A stretch of 64,000 bases of DNA from Asanoa iriomotensis (lineage in GTDB: Bacteria; Actinomycetota; Actinomycetes; Mycobacteriales; Micromonosporaceae), in NCBI RefSeq assembly GCF_016862515.1, contig NZ_BONC01000003.1, forward strand, positions 186,001 to 250,000, read 5' to 3'. The notes beneath the pieces were generated by a model. The model had not been told where the DNA came from. It did no database searches and saw only the letters and a list, made by a program, of their open reading frames with translations. Made by a program: the position numbers and the translations under genes. Positions 43,158 through 51,365 of the stretch are shown piece after piece (positions within the stretch are counted from its first letter, which is position 1; each line of letters begins with the position of its first letter).

Positions 43158-44987
43158 ATGCGCAGACGCAGCACACCGTCCATCCGTCGCCGATCGCCAG
43201 CACTCGCCGTGGTGGGGATCGTCGCGCTCAGCACGCTGGTCGGCCTGCCGGGGCGGGCCGCGGCTCTCGACGACCCCACCCGGCCCGGGTGGACGCTGCT
43301 CTACAACGAGAGCTTCGCCAACCCGATCGACACCGGAAACGCTCCCTGGGTACGCGAGACGTACGCGCAGCCGTTCGACACCATCATGGACGACAACGGG
43401 CAGTGGTACCGCAACGACTACGGTCCGGCGTGGACGACGGCGTTCAACTCGTTCCGGACGTACCGCAAGGAGTTTCCGGTCGGCCAGAACGGTTGGCTGA
43501 CCGCGTCGCTGTCGGCGCGCGACTGGAACGCCGACGGTGTCGTCGAGTCGCCGCCGTCGCTCACCCGCGAGCAGCTCGGCAGCGAGTGGGTGGCGAAGAT
43601 GAACGTGCCCGACCACACCGGCGGCGTCATCCTGCGGCCGTCGCAGCAGCTTCCGGAGCGGTACCGGGTCGAGTACAAGCTGAAGACCATCGACTTCGGC
43701 GGCAAGCGCAACGGCACCATCAACTACGACGGGCGGATCAACGGGTACGGGACGAGCGGCTGCAAGACCCAGCATCCGTGGGGTGAGGGGTCGGACAGCC
43801 CGGGCTGGAGCGGTGACGCCTCCGTTCCCTACTGCGAGTGGCAGGACGTGCGGGCCGGGAACTACGGCTACAACGGGTTCCACTTCATGTCCATCGTGGA
43901 CTTCGCCAACCCGGCGCCGCGCAACAACCACTTCTGGCACTATCGCCGCAAGGTGTTGATGGACTCGTTCTCGCAGCACCCCGACCGGGTCGGCAGCGGC
44001 ACCGGTGGGCGGGTCTGCGACTCGAACACCAACACGTACTACAACTACCGCGACGGCAACTTCAACACCGTCAACATGTGGATCAGCGGGATGCCCAACT
44101 GGAACCCGGGGCGCGGCGGGCTGGCCGGCAACTCGCAATGGTTCATGACCTCGTGTTCCGGTGGCGTCGCGGAGCAGCAGCTCTCGTCGGCGGCCGAGCT
44201 GCAGCCCGAGCTGATGCCGAACACGTTCTACACGTTCGCCATCGAGCGCGACGCCACCGGCTATGTGCTGGAGGCGAGCGGCAACTTCGCCCGGGTCGGG
44301 CAGAAGACGCTGCGGTTCCACCGGCCGTTCGTGGTCAACAACAACCCGATCTGGCACTACAACGTCAAGGCCGGCGAGTACAACGGGCAGTTCAACGGCA
44401 ACCTCGTGCAGAACGACTACAACGGCCGCACGACCTGGCCCAACCAGTGGCCGGCCGGGTCCGCGTACCCGGACTGGTTCGTGATCGGCGACCTCTACAC
44501 CAACGTGTACGAGGGGAGCGCGCGGCTGACCGACGTGCGGCTCTACGTGCCGTCCGCCGCGCCCGTGAACCTCGCGTTGAACCGGCCCGCGACCGCCGAC
44601 AGCCAGTGTGCGGCGAGTGAGGCGCCGGCGAAGGCGGTCAACGGGTCGGTGTCCGGCGGCAACGGTGACAAGTGGTGCTCGGTGGGCACGTCGAAGTGGA
44701 TCCGCGTCGATCTCCAGGCGGCGAGCCAGGTCGGGCGGGTGGTGCTGCGGCATTCGGGTGCGGGCAACGAGAAGCCCGTCTGGAACACGCGTGACTTCGA
44801 CGTGCAGGTGAGCACGGACGGGGTCGCGTGGACGACGGTGGCGTCGCCACGCGGGAACACGGCGAACGTGACGACGCATACGTTCACGCCGCGGTCCGTG
44901 CGATATCTCCGGGTCAATGTGATCACGCCGACCAGTGACACCGACCGGGCGGCGCGCATCTACGAGCTGGAGGCGTATTCCTCTTGA
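43158..44987 (+). CDS. secreted protein with C-terminal discoidin (F5/8 type C, CBM32-like) domain
   Basis: A 609-residue secreted protein. An Arg-rich signal peptide ends near GRAAA-LDD (about residue 36). Residues 40 to about 460 form an Asn/Trp/Tyr-rich extracellular domain of unknown family that resembles lectin/glucanase-type sheets (PGWTLLYNESFANPIDTG, GGVILRPSQQLPERYRVEYKLKT, YNGFHFMSIVDF). Residues about 465-608 are a discoidin module (NLALNRPATADSQC, GDKWCSVGTSKWIRVDLQ, VVLRHSGAG, VRYLRVNVITPTSD). No classical glycosidase motif (such as ExDxE) was found. Being last in the sugar-import operon suggests binding or cleavage of the polymer that supplies the sugar. Confidence 0.7.
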   Translation: MRRRSTPSIRRRSPALAVVGIVALSTLVGLPGRAAALDDPTRPGWTLLYNESFANPIDTGNAPWVRETYAQPFDTIMDDNGQWYRNDYGPAWTTAFNSFRTYRKEFPVGQNGWLTASLSARDWNADGVVESPPSLTREQLGSEWVAKMNVPDHTGGVILRPSQQLPERYRVEYKLKTIDFGGKRNGTINYDGRINGYGTSGCKTQHPWGEGSDSPGWSGDASVPYCEWQDVRAGNYGYNGFHFMSIVDFANPAPRNNHFWHYRRKVLMDSFSQHPDRVGSGTGGRVCDSNTNTYYNYRDGNFNTVNMWISGMPNWNPGRGGLAGNSQWFMTSCSGGVAEQQLSSAAELQPELMPNTFYTFAIERDATGYVLEASGNFARVGQKTLRFHRPFVVNNNPIWHYNVKAGEYNGQFNGNLVQNDYNGRTTWPNQWPAGSAYPDWFVIGDLYTNVYEGSARLTDVRLYVPSAAPVNLALNRPATADSQCAASEAPAKAVNGSVSGGNGDKWCSVGTSKWIRVDLQAASQVGRVVLRHSGAGNEKPVWNTRDFDVQVSTDGVAWTTVASPRGNTANVTTHTFTPRSVRYLRVNVITPTSDTDRAARIYELEAYSS

Positions 44988-44996
44988 TCTGTGTTC

Positions 44997-45026
44997 GGGA
45001 AGGGGTCCTTTGTCGGACCCCTTCCC
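44997..45026 (+). terminator. terminator of the sugar-transport operon
   Basis: A perfect 12-bp inverted repeat, GGGAAGGGGTCC (44997-45008) and GGACCCCTTCCC (45015-45026), has a 6-nt loop. It lies 10 bp after the discoidin-protein stop and just before the promoter of the kinase gene. Confidence 0.85.
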
Positions 45027-45032
45027 TACACT
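45027..45032 (+). promoter_or_regulatory. -10 element, leaderless sensor kinase gene
   Basis: TACACT immediately follows the terminator stem; TGCTCCC (7 nt) and GTG at 45040 follow. The upstream terminator hairpin occupies the -35 region. Confidence 0.55.
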
Positions 45033-45039
45033 TGCTCCC

Positions 45040-46329
45040 GTGACCGCGTCCCCCGACCTCGACCAGTGGCGCCGCCCGGGCCCGACCCCCGAGCAGCGCC
45101 GCGTCGACGTGCTGATCGGCGTGGCGGTCACCGCCCTGACGCTGCTCAACATGACGCTCGCCACGTCCGCCGGCGCCCTCGTGTTCGGGCGCGTGCCGGC
45201 TCTGCCCGAGCAGATTTTCTGGACCGTGCTGATCGCACTCCCGCTGTGCTGGCGGCGGCGCTTTCCCGAGGCGGTCGCGATCGTCGTTTCTGCGGCGTTC
45301 ATCGGCGGCCAGATCCGGGCAGCCCCCGAGCAGCAGCTGACCGCCTGGGTGCTCTTCGCCGCCATCTACGCGCTGGGCGCCTGGGGCCGTGACCGTCGCC
45401 GCGCCAAATGGATCCGCGTCGGCATCATCGCGGCGATGTTCCTGTGGCTCTTCACCAGCCTGGCCATCGGGCTGATCCGCGGCCCGCTGCCGGAGTTCTC
45501 CAACACCTCCGGGTTCCTGCCGCCGCTGCTGGCGGTGATCGTCAACAGCCTGCTGGTCAACGTGCTGCTCTTCGGCGCCGCCTACTTCTTCGGCGAGACC
45601 GCCTGGACGGCGGCGCGCCGCGAGCACCAGCTCGAGCTGCAGGCCGAGGAGCTGCGCGCGTCCCAGGCCGAGGCGCGGGAGCTGGCGGTCGCCGACGAGC
45701 GACTACGGATCGCCCGCGAGCTGCACGACGTGGTCGCCCACCACGTGTCGGTGATGGGCGTGCAGGCGTCGGCCGGCCGCCGGGTCCTCGACAAGGACCC
45801 GGCCAAGGCCCGCGCCGCGCTGGAGTCGGTCGAGCTGAGCGCCCGCACGGCGGTCGACGAGCTGCGTCGCATGCTGAGCCTGCTGCGGCAGTCGGGCGAC
45901 GCGGTCGAGGTGGCGGGCGGCGGCGTCGACCGGTTGGACGACCTGCTGGCCAACGCCCGCGAGGCCGGGTTGGAGACGAAGCTCGGTGTCTACGGCGACC
46001 CGGTGGAGCTGCCGGAGTCGCTGTCCCAGGCGATCTACCGGATCGTCCAGGAGGCGCTGACCAACACCATCAAGCACGCCAGCGCGACCACGGTCGACCT
46101 CCGGATCCGTTATCTGGCCAACGAAGTGGAGATCGACGTGACCGACGACGGCCGCTCGGTGCTGGCTGGCCAGCGCACGGGCGGCATGGGCCTGATCGGC
46201 ATGCGCGAGCGCGTCACGGCCCACGACGGCGTCCTCGAAACCGGCCCGGCCAACGACGGCGGCCCGAGCCGCCGCGGCTTCCGCGTCCGCGCCCGGTTCC
46301 CGCTGGCCCGAGTGGCGGTCGACGCATGA
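45040..46329 (+). CDS. two-component sensor histidine kinase (NarL/DesK type)
   Basis: A 429-residue membrane kinase. About six membrane segments occupy residues 24-190 with no large extracellular domain. A coiled coil (EHQLELQAEELRASQAEAREL) leads to the HisKA_3 box with phosphoacceptor H229 (RIARELHDVVAHHVSVMGVQ). The C-terminal HATPase has EALTNTIKHASA (N box), DDGRSVLAGQRTGGMGLIGMRERV (G boxes). It phosphorylates the response regulator, whose ATG overlaps its stop. The signal is probably a membrane perturbation or lipophilic compound, by analogy. GTG 45040 follows TACACT by 7 nt. Confidence 0.92.
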   Translation: MTASPDLDQWRRPGPTPEQRRVDVLIGVAVTALTLLNMTLATSAGALVFGRVPALPEQIFWTVLIALPLCWRRRFPEAVAIVVSAAFIGGQIRAAPEQQLTAWVLFAAIYALGAWGRDRRRAKWIRVGIIAAMFLWLFTSLAIGLIRGPLPEFSNTSGFLPPLLAVIVNSLLVNVLLFGAAYFFGETAWTAARREHQLELQAEELRASQAEARELAVADERLRIARELHDVVAHHVSVMGVQASAGRRVLDKDPAKARAALESVELSARTAVDELRRMLSLLRQSGDAVEVAGGGVDRLDDLLANAREAGLETKLGVYGDPVELPESLSQAIYRIVQEALTNTIKHASATTVDLRIRYLANEVEIDVTDDGRSVLAGQRTGGMGLIGMRERVTAHDGVLETGPANDGGPSRRGFRVRARFPLARVAVDA

Positions 46330-46988
46330 GCGCGATCAAGGTGCTGCTGGCCGACGACCATCACCTGGTCCGCACCGGGTTTCGGGTCATCCTGGAGACC
46401 GAGGACGACTTCGAGGTGGTCGGCGAGGCCTCCGACGGTGAGCAGGCCGTCCGCATGGTGTCCGCGACCAATCCCGACGTCGTGCTGATGGACGTCGAGA
46501 TGCCCGGCGTCGACGGGCTGGCCGCCACCCGGCGGATCACCTCAAGCCCCGACGGCCCGGCGGTGCTGATCCTCACGACGTTCGACCGCGACGACTACCT
46601 GTTCGCGGCGCTGGAGGCGGGAGCGAGCGGCTTCCTGCTCAAGAACGGCACCCCGGAGGCGCTGATCGACGCGGTCCGGGTGCTGGCCCGCGGCGACGCG
46701 CTGCTCGCCCCCGAGATCACCCGCCGGGTGATCGCCACCTTCGCCCGGCCGGGCGGCACGCCGCGCACGAGCGGCGAGCAGCTCGCCGAGCTCACCGCCC
46801 GCGAGCACGAGGTCCTGGTCGCCCTGGCCAGCGGCGCCACCAACGCCGAGATCGCGGCCGCGATGCACCTCGGCGAGGCCACGGTCAAGACCCACGTCAG
46901 CCGCGTGCTGACCAAGCTGGGCCTGCGCGACCGCACCCAGGCGGTCGTCTTCGCCTACGAACACGGCGTCGTGACGCCGGGCGGATAG
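46326..46988 (+). CDS. NarL-family response regulator
   Basis: A 220-residue regulator. The receiver domain (1-120) has the acidic pair LLADDHHLV, phosphoacceptor D56 in VVLMDVEMPGVDG, the switch Thr in LTTFDRDDY and K in GFLLKNGTPEALI. The LuxR-type helix-turn-helix (155-215) has LTAREHEVLVALASGATNAEIAAAMHLGEATVKTHVSRVLTKLGLRDRTQAVVFAYE. It is coupled to the kinase (ATGA). The nearby NatAB-type transporter operon is a likely target, a common pairing in this class. Confidence 0.94.
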   Translation: MSAIKVLLADDHHLVRTGFRVILETEDDFEVVGEASDGEQAVRMVSATNPDVVLMDVEMPGVDGLAATRRITSSPDGPAVLILTTFDRDDYLFAALEAGASGFLLKNGTPEALIDAVRVLARGDALLAPEITRRVIATFARPGGTPRTSGEQLAELTAREHEVLVALASGATNAEIAAAMHLGEATVKTHVSRVLTKLGLRDRTQAVVFAYEHGVVTPGG

Positions 46989-47654
46989 ATGCTGATCGAC
47001 TGGGACTCGGATCACTACCGGGAGCAGATCGCCGCGGCGGTGCACGGCGGCGCGGCCGGCGAGGAGACCCTCCTCGCCGCGTGGGCGGACGGCGCGGGCG
47101 ACATGGGCGGCTTCCTCCTCGCCGCACTCGGCGAAGCGACCGGTCCCGGCGGGCAGGCGCTCCTGCGCCGGCTGGTGATGGACCCGGCCGCCGAGCCCGA
47201 CGACCGGTGCGCCGCCCTGGTGGCGCTGGCGAAACGAGCCGGCGCCGACGCGTCCGACGTCCTGGGCGACGCGCTGCTCGACCCCGACGGCGACATCCGC
47301 GACTACGCCCTGATCGCGATGTCCTGCGTGGGCGACGACCGCGCGGTCGGGCACGTCCACGCCCTCCTCGCGATGGAGCTCGCGGATCCCGACCGCCAGC
47401 GCCTCCTGCTCGCGATCCAATCCTTGGTCATCCCGATGGCCACCTACCTGCTGCGGCACGCCACGACCGCGGCCGAGCAGGACGAGTTGGCGGCCCTGAT
47501 CCGCGCCAACCGCGACCGCCTGGGCCGAGCCGAGCGCGAATGGTTCACCGTCTACTGGCCGGCCGCCGTCGACGAGAGCGAGTCCGGCATCCACGCGGAC
47601 ACCGCCGACATGGTCGCCTGGCAGCCGTTGCTGAGGACCCTCTACCCCCGCTGA
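46989..47654 (+). CDS. HEAT-repeat-like protein of unknown function
   Basis: A 221-residue soluble, Ala/Leu-rich helical protein. Repeated units of about 35 residues (LLRRLVMDPAAEPDDRCAALVALAKRAGADASDVLGDALLDPDGDIRDYALIAMSCVGDD) resemble HEAT or PBS lyase repeats. It starts at the very next base after the response regulator stop, so it is the third gene of that operon. No enzyme motif is visible; a scaffold or modulator role in the two-component pathway is a guess from position. Confidence 0.6.
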   Translation: MLIDWDSDHYREQIAAAVHGGAAGEETLLAAWADGAGDMGGFLLAALGEATGPGGQALLRRLVMDPAAEPDDRCAALVALAKRAGADASDVLGDALLDPDGDIRDYALIAMSCVGDDRAVGHVHALLAMELADPDRQRLLLAIQSLVIPMATYLLRHATTAAEQDELAALIRANRDRLGRAEREWFTVYWPAAVDESESGIHADTADMVAWQPLLRTLYPR

Positions 47655-47667
47655 GTAGCCGCGCGGG

Positions 47668-47735
47668 GGACGGCATCCGTCGTGCGACGGACCCCGCGGT
47701 TCGATCCGGCGCCGGACGACGCCGGAACCGCCCGT
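47668..47735 (+). terminator. possible terminator/GC hairpins after the two-component operon
   Basis: The 97-bp gap has two overlapping GC-rich inverted repeats: GGGG/CCCC around 47671-47697, and GGTT(..)CCGGCG with CGCCGGAACC around 47699-47731. They lack a U-tract. They could terminate the kinase operon or be read-through structures ahead of the ABC exporter promoter. Confidence 0.3.
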
Positions 47736-47738
47736 TCA

Positions 47739-47744
47739 TAGCCT
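47739..47744 (+). promoter_or_regulatory. -10 element, leaderless ABC exporter ATPase gene
   Basis: TAGCCT, then TGTAGGC (7 nt), then ATG at 47752. No Shine-Dalgarno site is present. Confidence 0.5.
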
Positions 47745-47751
47745 TGTAGGC

Positions 47752-48645
47752 ATGACGAAGGTGCTTCATCTCGAAGCGATCAACCGAAGCTTCGGCGACC
47801 GCCAAGTCCTCCGGGACGTGACGTTCGACGTGACCGCCGGCCGGATGACGGGGTTCGTCGGCGCCAACGGCGCCGGCAAGACGACCAGCATGCGGATCAT
47901 CCTGGGTGTGCTCGCCCCCGACTCGGGCGAGGTCACCTGGCAGGGCAACCGGCTGACCCGCGAGGACCGGCGCCGGTTCGGCTACATGCCGGAAGAGCGC
48001 GGGCTCTACCCGAAGATGACCGTACGCGACCAGCTCGTCTACCTCGGTCGCCTGCACGGCCTCACGGTCCAGGCCGTCAACCGCAACGTCGACGACCTGC
48101 TGGAGTGGCTCAGCCTCGGCGAGCGGGCCAACGACCCCGTCGAGAACCTCTCGCTCGGCAACCAGCAGCGCGCCCAGATCGCGGCGGCGCTCGTGCACGA
48201 CCCCGACGTGCTCGTACTGGACGAGCCGTTCTCCGGGCTCGACCCCATGGCCGTCGACACCGTCGTCAGCGTGCTGCGCGAGCGGACCCACCGCGGCGTT
48301 CCGGTGCTCTTCTCCAGCCACCAGCTCGACGTGGTCGAGCGGCTCTGCGACGACCTGGTCATCATCGCCGGCGGCGCCATCAAGGCCGCGGGGAGCAAGG
48401 ACAGCTTGCGCGACTCGTACGCACAGCGGCGGTTCGCCCTGGTCGTGGCCGGCGATGCCGGCTGGGTGCGCGACCAGCCCGGTGTGACACTGGTCGACCT
48501 CGACGGCCCGCGCGCCGTGTTCGACCTCGCCGACGGCGCCGACGACCAGGTGGTGCTCCGCGCGGCCCTGGAGCGCGGCGCGGTGCGGTCGTTCGGTCCC
48601 GTCACGCCTTCGCTCGCCGAGATCTTCCGAGAGGTTGCCCGATGA
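47752..48645 (+). CDS. ABC transporter ATP-binding protein (NatA-like)
   Basis: A 297-residue ATPase of an ABC-2 exporter. Walker A GFVGANGAGKTTSMR, Q-loop region GYMPEERGLYP, signature NLSLGNQQRAQIAAAL, Walker B VLVLDEPFSGLDPMAVD and switch His SSHQLDVVERL are intact. The C-terminal extension (about 225-297) is typical of NatA-type proteins. It pairs with the coupled permease gene. Substrate (Na+, drug or peptide) is not deducible. The preceding two-component operon is a candidate regulator. Confidence 0.93.
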   Translation: MTKVLHLEAINRSFGDRQVLRDVTFDVTAGRMTGFVGANGAGKTTSMRIILGVLAPDSGEVTWQGNRLTREDRRRFGYMPEERGLYPKMTVRDQLVYLGRLHGLTVQAVNRNVDDLLEWLSLGERANDPVENLSLGNQQRAQIAAALVHDPDVLVLDEPFSGLDPMAVDTVVSVLRERTHRGVPVLFSSHQLDVVERLCDDLVIIAGGAIKAAGSKDSLRDSYAQRRFALVVAGDAGWVRDQPGVTLVDLDGPRAVFDLADGADDQVVLRAALERGAVRSFGPVTPSLAEIFREVAR

Positions 48646-49733
48646 ACACGTCGTCCGCCATCCGGCTGATCGCGGCCCGCGAGCTGAAGGTCAAGATCAA
48701 GGACAAGACCTTCCTCATCAGTACGATCCTCTTCCTGCTGATCGCGGTCGGCAGCACCGTGTTGCCGGCCATGCTCGGCGGCGGCGCGTCCAGCGTCGCG
48801 GTCGCCGACTCGGCCTCGGCCACGACCCTGCGCGACGCGGGGCTGGAGGTGACCCAGGTCAGCGACGACGCGGCCGCCGAGCAGGCGGTACGCGACGGTG
48901 ACGCGGACGCCGCAGTGGTAACGGGGGGCGGCGAGCCGCGGGTACTGGCCATGGACGACGCGCCGCGCGACGTGATCGACGCGCTCAGCTCCGCGCCGAC
49001 CGTCCAACTGCTCAACCCGGACGCGGTCGATCCGCTGCTGGCCTACTTCGTACCCTTCGGCTTCGCGATCGTCTTCTTCTTCACCTCGCTGACGTTCGGG
49101 TTGCAGATCGCGCAGAGCGTCGTCGAGGAGAAACAGACCCGGATCGTGGAGATCCTGGTGGCCAGCGTGCCGACCCGGGCCCTCCTGATCGGCAAGGTGC
49201 TCGCCGGCGGCCTGCTCGCGCTGGCACAGATCGCGCTGATCGCGGTCGTCACGGTCGCGGGCCTGCAACTGACCGACAACGGCGCGGTGCTGTCGCTGAT
49301 CGGCCCGTCGATCGGCTGGTTCGTGCCGTTCTTCCTGGTGGGCTTCCTGATGCTGGCAGCCCTCTGGGCGGCGGTCGGTGCGCTGGCCAACCGCCTGGAA
49401 GACCTGCAGGGCGTCTCGATGCCGATGCAGCTGGTGGTGATGATCCCGTTCTTCCTGGTCGTCTTCCTGAGCGACAACAAGCCGGTGATGACGCTGCTGT
49501 CCTACATCCCGTTCTCGGCACCGACGGCGATGCCGGTGCGGCTGTTCACCGGCGACGCGGCGGGTTGGGAGCCCTTGCTGTCGCTGGGCGTGATGGTGAT
49601 CGCGGCCGCGATCCTGATCGGCATCGGGGCCCGGGTGTACGACGGCTCACTGCTCCGCACCAACGGCAAGACCACGTTCGGCGCGGCGTTCCGCGACAAG
49701 GAAAGCCGCCGCCTGGCGGACCTCAACAGCTAG
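48642..49733 (+). CDS. ABC-2 type transporter permease (NatB-like)
   Basis: A 363-residue permease. One N-terminal membrane helix (TFLISTILFLLIAVGSTVLPAML) is followed by an extracytoplasmic domain (residues about 45-130). Then come about five helices: YFVPFGFAIVFFFTSLTFGLQIAQSV, VLAGGLLALAQIALIAVVTVAGL, GWFVPFFLVGFLMLAALWAAVGALANRL, VVMIPFFLVVFLS and LGVMVIAAAILIGIGARVYDG. The VVEEKQTRIVEILVASVPTRALLIGKVL segment is the hallmark of this family. It is coupled to the ATPase gene by a 4-nt overlap. Confidence 0.93.
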   Translation: MNTSSAIRLIAARELKVKIKDKTFLISTILFLLIAVGSTVLPAMLGGGASSVAVADSASATTLRDAGLEVTQVSDDAAAEQAVRDGDADAAVVTGGGEPRVLAMDDAPRDVIDALSSAPTVQLLNPDAVDPLLAYFVPFGFAIVFFFTSLTFGLQIAQSVVEEKQTRIVEILVASVPTRALLIGKVLAGGLLALAQIALIAVVTVAGLQLTDNGAVLSLIGPSIGWFVPFFLVGFLMLAALWAAVGALANRLEDLQGVSMPMQLVVMIPFFLVVFLSDNKPVMTLLSYIPFSAPTAMPVRLFTGDAAGWEPLLSLGVMVIAAAILIGIGARVYDGSLLRTNGKTTFGAAFRDKESRRLADLNS

Positions 49734-49740
49734 CCAACGG

Positions 49741-50034
49741 TCAGCAGCGGGTCGGAAAGCCACTGCGGCCTTCCGACCCGCTGCTGATTGTGCTCATCGC
49801 TTGTCGTTCGTCCCCGGCCTCGAGCTCGGCGATCGACCGACGCAGTGCGGCCGCGTTGGCCGGGGTCGGGAGCAGGTACTCGGTCTCCTTCATCGACTCC
49901 CACTCCGCCAGTCGCACGATCACGACTGACGGGCGTCCTGACCGGGTGACAGCGACTTCGGCGCCGTCGTTGATCACGGTGTCGAGTTCCGCCGCGAGGT
50001 TCTCGCGGAATTCGGCGAAGCGGATGGTCCGCAC
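49741..50034 (-). CDS. orphan YefM/Phd-family antitoxin, C-terminus encoded by a terminator stem
   Basis: A 97-residue antitoxin-like protein. The N-terminal fold is a clear YefM match: VRTIRFAEFRENLAAELDTVINDGAEVAVTRSGRPSVVIVRLAEWESMKETEYLL. It binds DNA in such systems and normally neutralises a YoeB/RelE toxin encoded just downstream. Here no toxin gene follows. The last 14 residues (SSGSEGRSGFPTRC) are translated from the hairpin at 49742-49786, which ends the convergent ABC operon. GGGGAG 8 nt before GTG 50034 is a good ribosome binding site. Probably a relic or solitary antitoxin. Confidence 0.78.
   Translation of the reverse strand: MRTIRFAEFRENLAAELDTVINDGAEVAVTRSGRPSVVIVRLAEWESMKETEYLLPTPANAAALRRSIAELEAGDERQAMSTISSGSEGRSGFPTRC
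49742..49786. terminator. bidirectional terminator between NatB-like gene and antitoxin
   Basis: A perfect 16-bp inverted repeat, CAGCAGCGGGTCGGAA (49742-49757) and TTCCGACCCGCTGCTG (49771-49786), has a 13-nt loop. It sits 8 bp after the NatB-like stop and within the last codons of the antitoxin gene. Confidence 0.85.
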
Positions 50035-50093
50035 CGGACATCTCCCCTGCGACTGGTCGGTCAACGATCGCATCCGCGCCGCGGGCGTGGCGA

Positions 50094-51365
50094 TCAGCTC
50101 AGGCTGGCGGCTTTGCGGAGCAGGACCGCGCGTTCGCGGGTGTTGCCGCACAGGCGGGCCGCCAGCTCCAGTTCCGCCCGGGCCTCCCTGGTGCGGCCAA
50201 GCCGGATCAACAGCTCGCCGCGCACGCTCGGCAGCAGATGCGAGCCGGCCAACCGGTTGCCGGCCACTAGGTCATCCACAATAGACAATGCCGGCAGCGG
50301 GCCGGCGGCCATCGCTACCGCGACCGCGCGGTTCAGTTCGACGATCGGGGACGGCGCGATTCGGCCCAGGGCCTCGTAGAGGAGCACGATTCGCTCCCAG
50401 TCCGTCTCCCCAACCGACGGCGCCGCGGCGTGGCAGGCGGCGATGGCCGCCTGGAGGCCGTACGGGCCCAGGCCCCGGCCCAGCGACGATGCCCGGTCGA
50501 TCGCGGCCTGGCCCCGCCGGATCGCCGACCGGTCCCACAGCCCGCGATCCTGGTCCTCCAGCAGCACCGCCTCGCCGTCGGGTCCCGTGCGGGCCGGGAA
50601 CCGTGCCGCCGTCAGCTCGCAGAGGGCGAGCAGGCCGAACGCCTCCGGCTCGGCAGGCAGCAGCGCGGTCAGCATCCGGGCCAGGCGGATCGCCTCGTAC
50701 GCCAGGTCCGTGCGCAGCAACCGGTCGCCCGCCGTCGCCGTCGAGCCCTCGGTGAAGATCACGTAGAGCACGCTCAGCACGCCGCCCAGGCGGTCCCGGC
50801 GGTCCGCCGCCGGCGGCAGCTCGAACGGGACGCCCGCCGCCGCGATGGTCTTCTTGGCCCGGGTGATCCGGGCCTGGATCGTCGGCACCGATGCCAGGAA
50901 CGCGCGAGCGATCTCCTCAGTGGACAGACCGCCGACGGTGCGCAGCGTCAGCGCCACCCGCGCCTCCGGCGACAGCACCGGGTGGCAGGCGATGAACATC
51001 AGCGCGAGCACGTCGTCGTCGACCCGGTCCGGGTCCCAGAGCAGATCGTCTTCGTCGTCCGCGGACAGCGTCGCGATCGTCGCGTAGCGGTCGTCCAACG
51101 CCGCCCGGCGGCGGAAGCCGTCGATCGCCCGCCGCCGTGCGGTCGACAGCAGCCAACCCACCGGCGAGGCCGGCGTGCCCTCGCGCGCCCAGGTGACCAG
51201 CGCTTCCGCGACGGCCTCCTGGGCGACGTCCTCGGCGAGCTCGAAGTCGCCGGTGTAGCGGGCCAGCGCCGAGATGATCCGGGCCGACTCGATCCGCCAG
51301 ACCGCGTCGACGGCCCGCCGCGCCGAGTCGGCGTCCGGCGGGCCGCCGCCGTCGATCCCGGCCAT
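50094..51365 (-). CDS. ECF sigma factor, ECF42-like, with C-terminal TPR-like extension
   Basis: A 423-residue sigma factor. Region 2 (ARIISALARYTGDFELAEDVAQEAVAEALVTW, then PVGWLLSTARRRAIDGFRRR) and region 4 (LTLRTVGGLSTEEIARAFLASVPTIQARITRAKKTIAA) are in the first 190 residues. The remaining 230 residues form a helical TPR-like domain with DLAYEAIRLARML, GRGLGPYGLQAAIAACHA, IVLLYEALGRIAPSPIVELNRAVAVAM. This architecture and the coupled DGPF gene match group ECF42, which lacks a classical anti-sigma factor. The ATG overlaps the YCII stop by 1 nt. Confidence 0.92.
   Translation of the reverse strand: MAGIDGGGPPDADSARRAVDAVWRIESARIISALARYTGDFELAEDVAQEAVAEALVTWAREGTPASPVGWLLSTARRRAIDGFRRRAALDDRYATIATLSADDEDDLLWDPDRVDDDVLALMFIACHPVLSPEARVALTLRTVGGLSTEEIARAFLASVPTIQARITRAKKTIAAAGVPFELPPAADRRDRLGGVLSVLYVIFTEGSTATAGDRLLRTDLAYEAIRLARMLTALLPAEPEAFGLLALCELTAARFPARTGPDGEAVLLEDQDRGLWDRSAIRRGQAAIDRASSLGRGLGPYGLQAAIAACHAAAPSVGETDWERIVLLYEALGRIAPSPIVELNRAVAVAMAAGPLPALSIVDDLVAGNRLAGSHLLPSVRGELLIRLGRTREARAELELAARLCGNTRERAVLLRKAASLS

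Noticed and set aside
42081-45365. 1094-residue open frame on the minus strand
   Set aside because: It runs exactly antisense to the binding-protein, discoidin-protein and kinase genes, is Arg/Gly/Val/Asp-rich without domain motifs, and arises from GC-rich codon bias.
47699-47731. GGTTCGATCC resembling a tRNA T-loop
   Set aside because: The flanking bases do not form a T-stem, acceptor stem or anticodon arm; it belongs to a GC-rich hairpin region.
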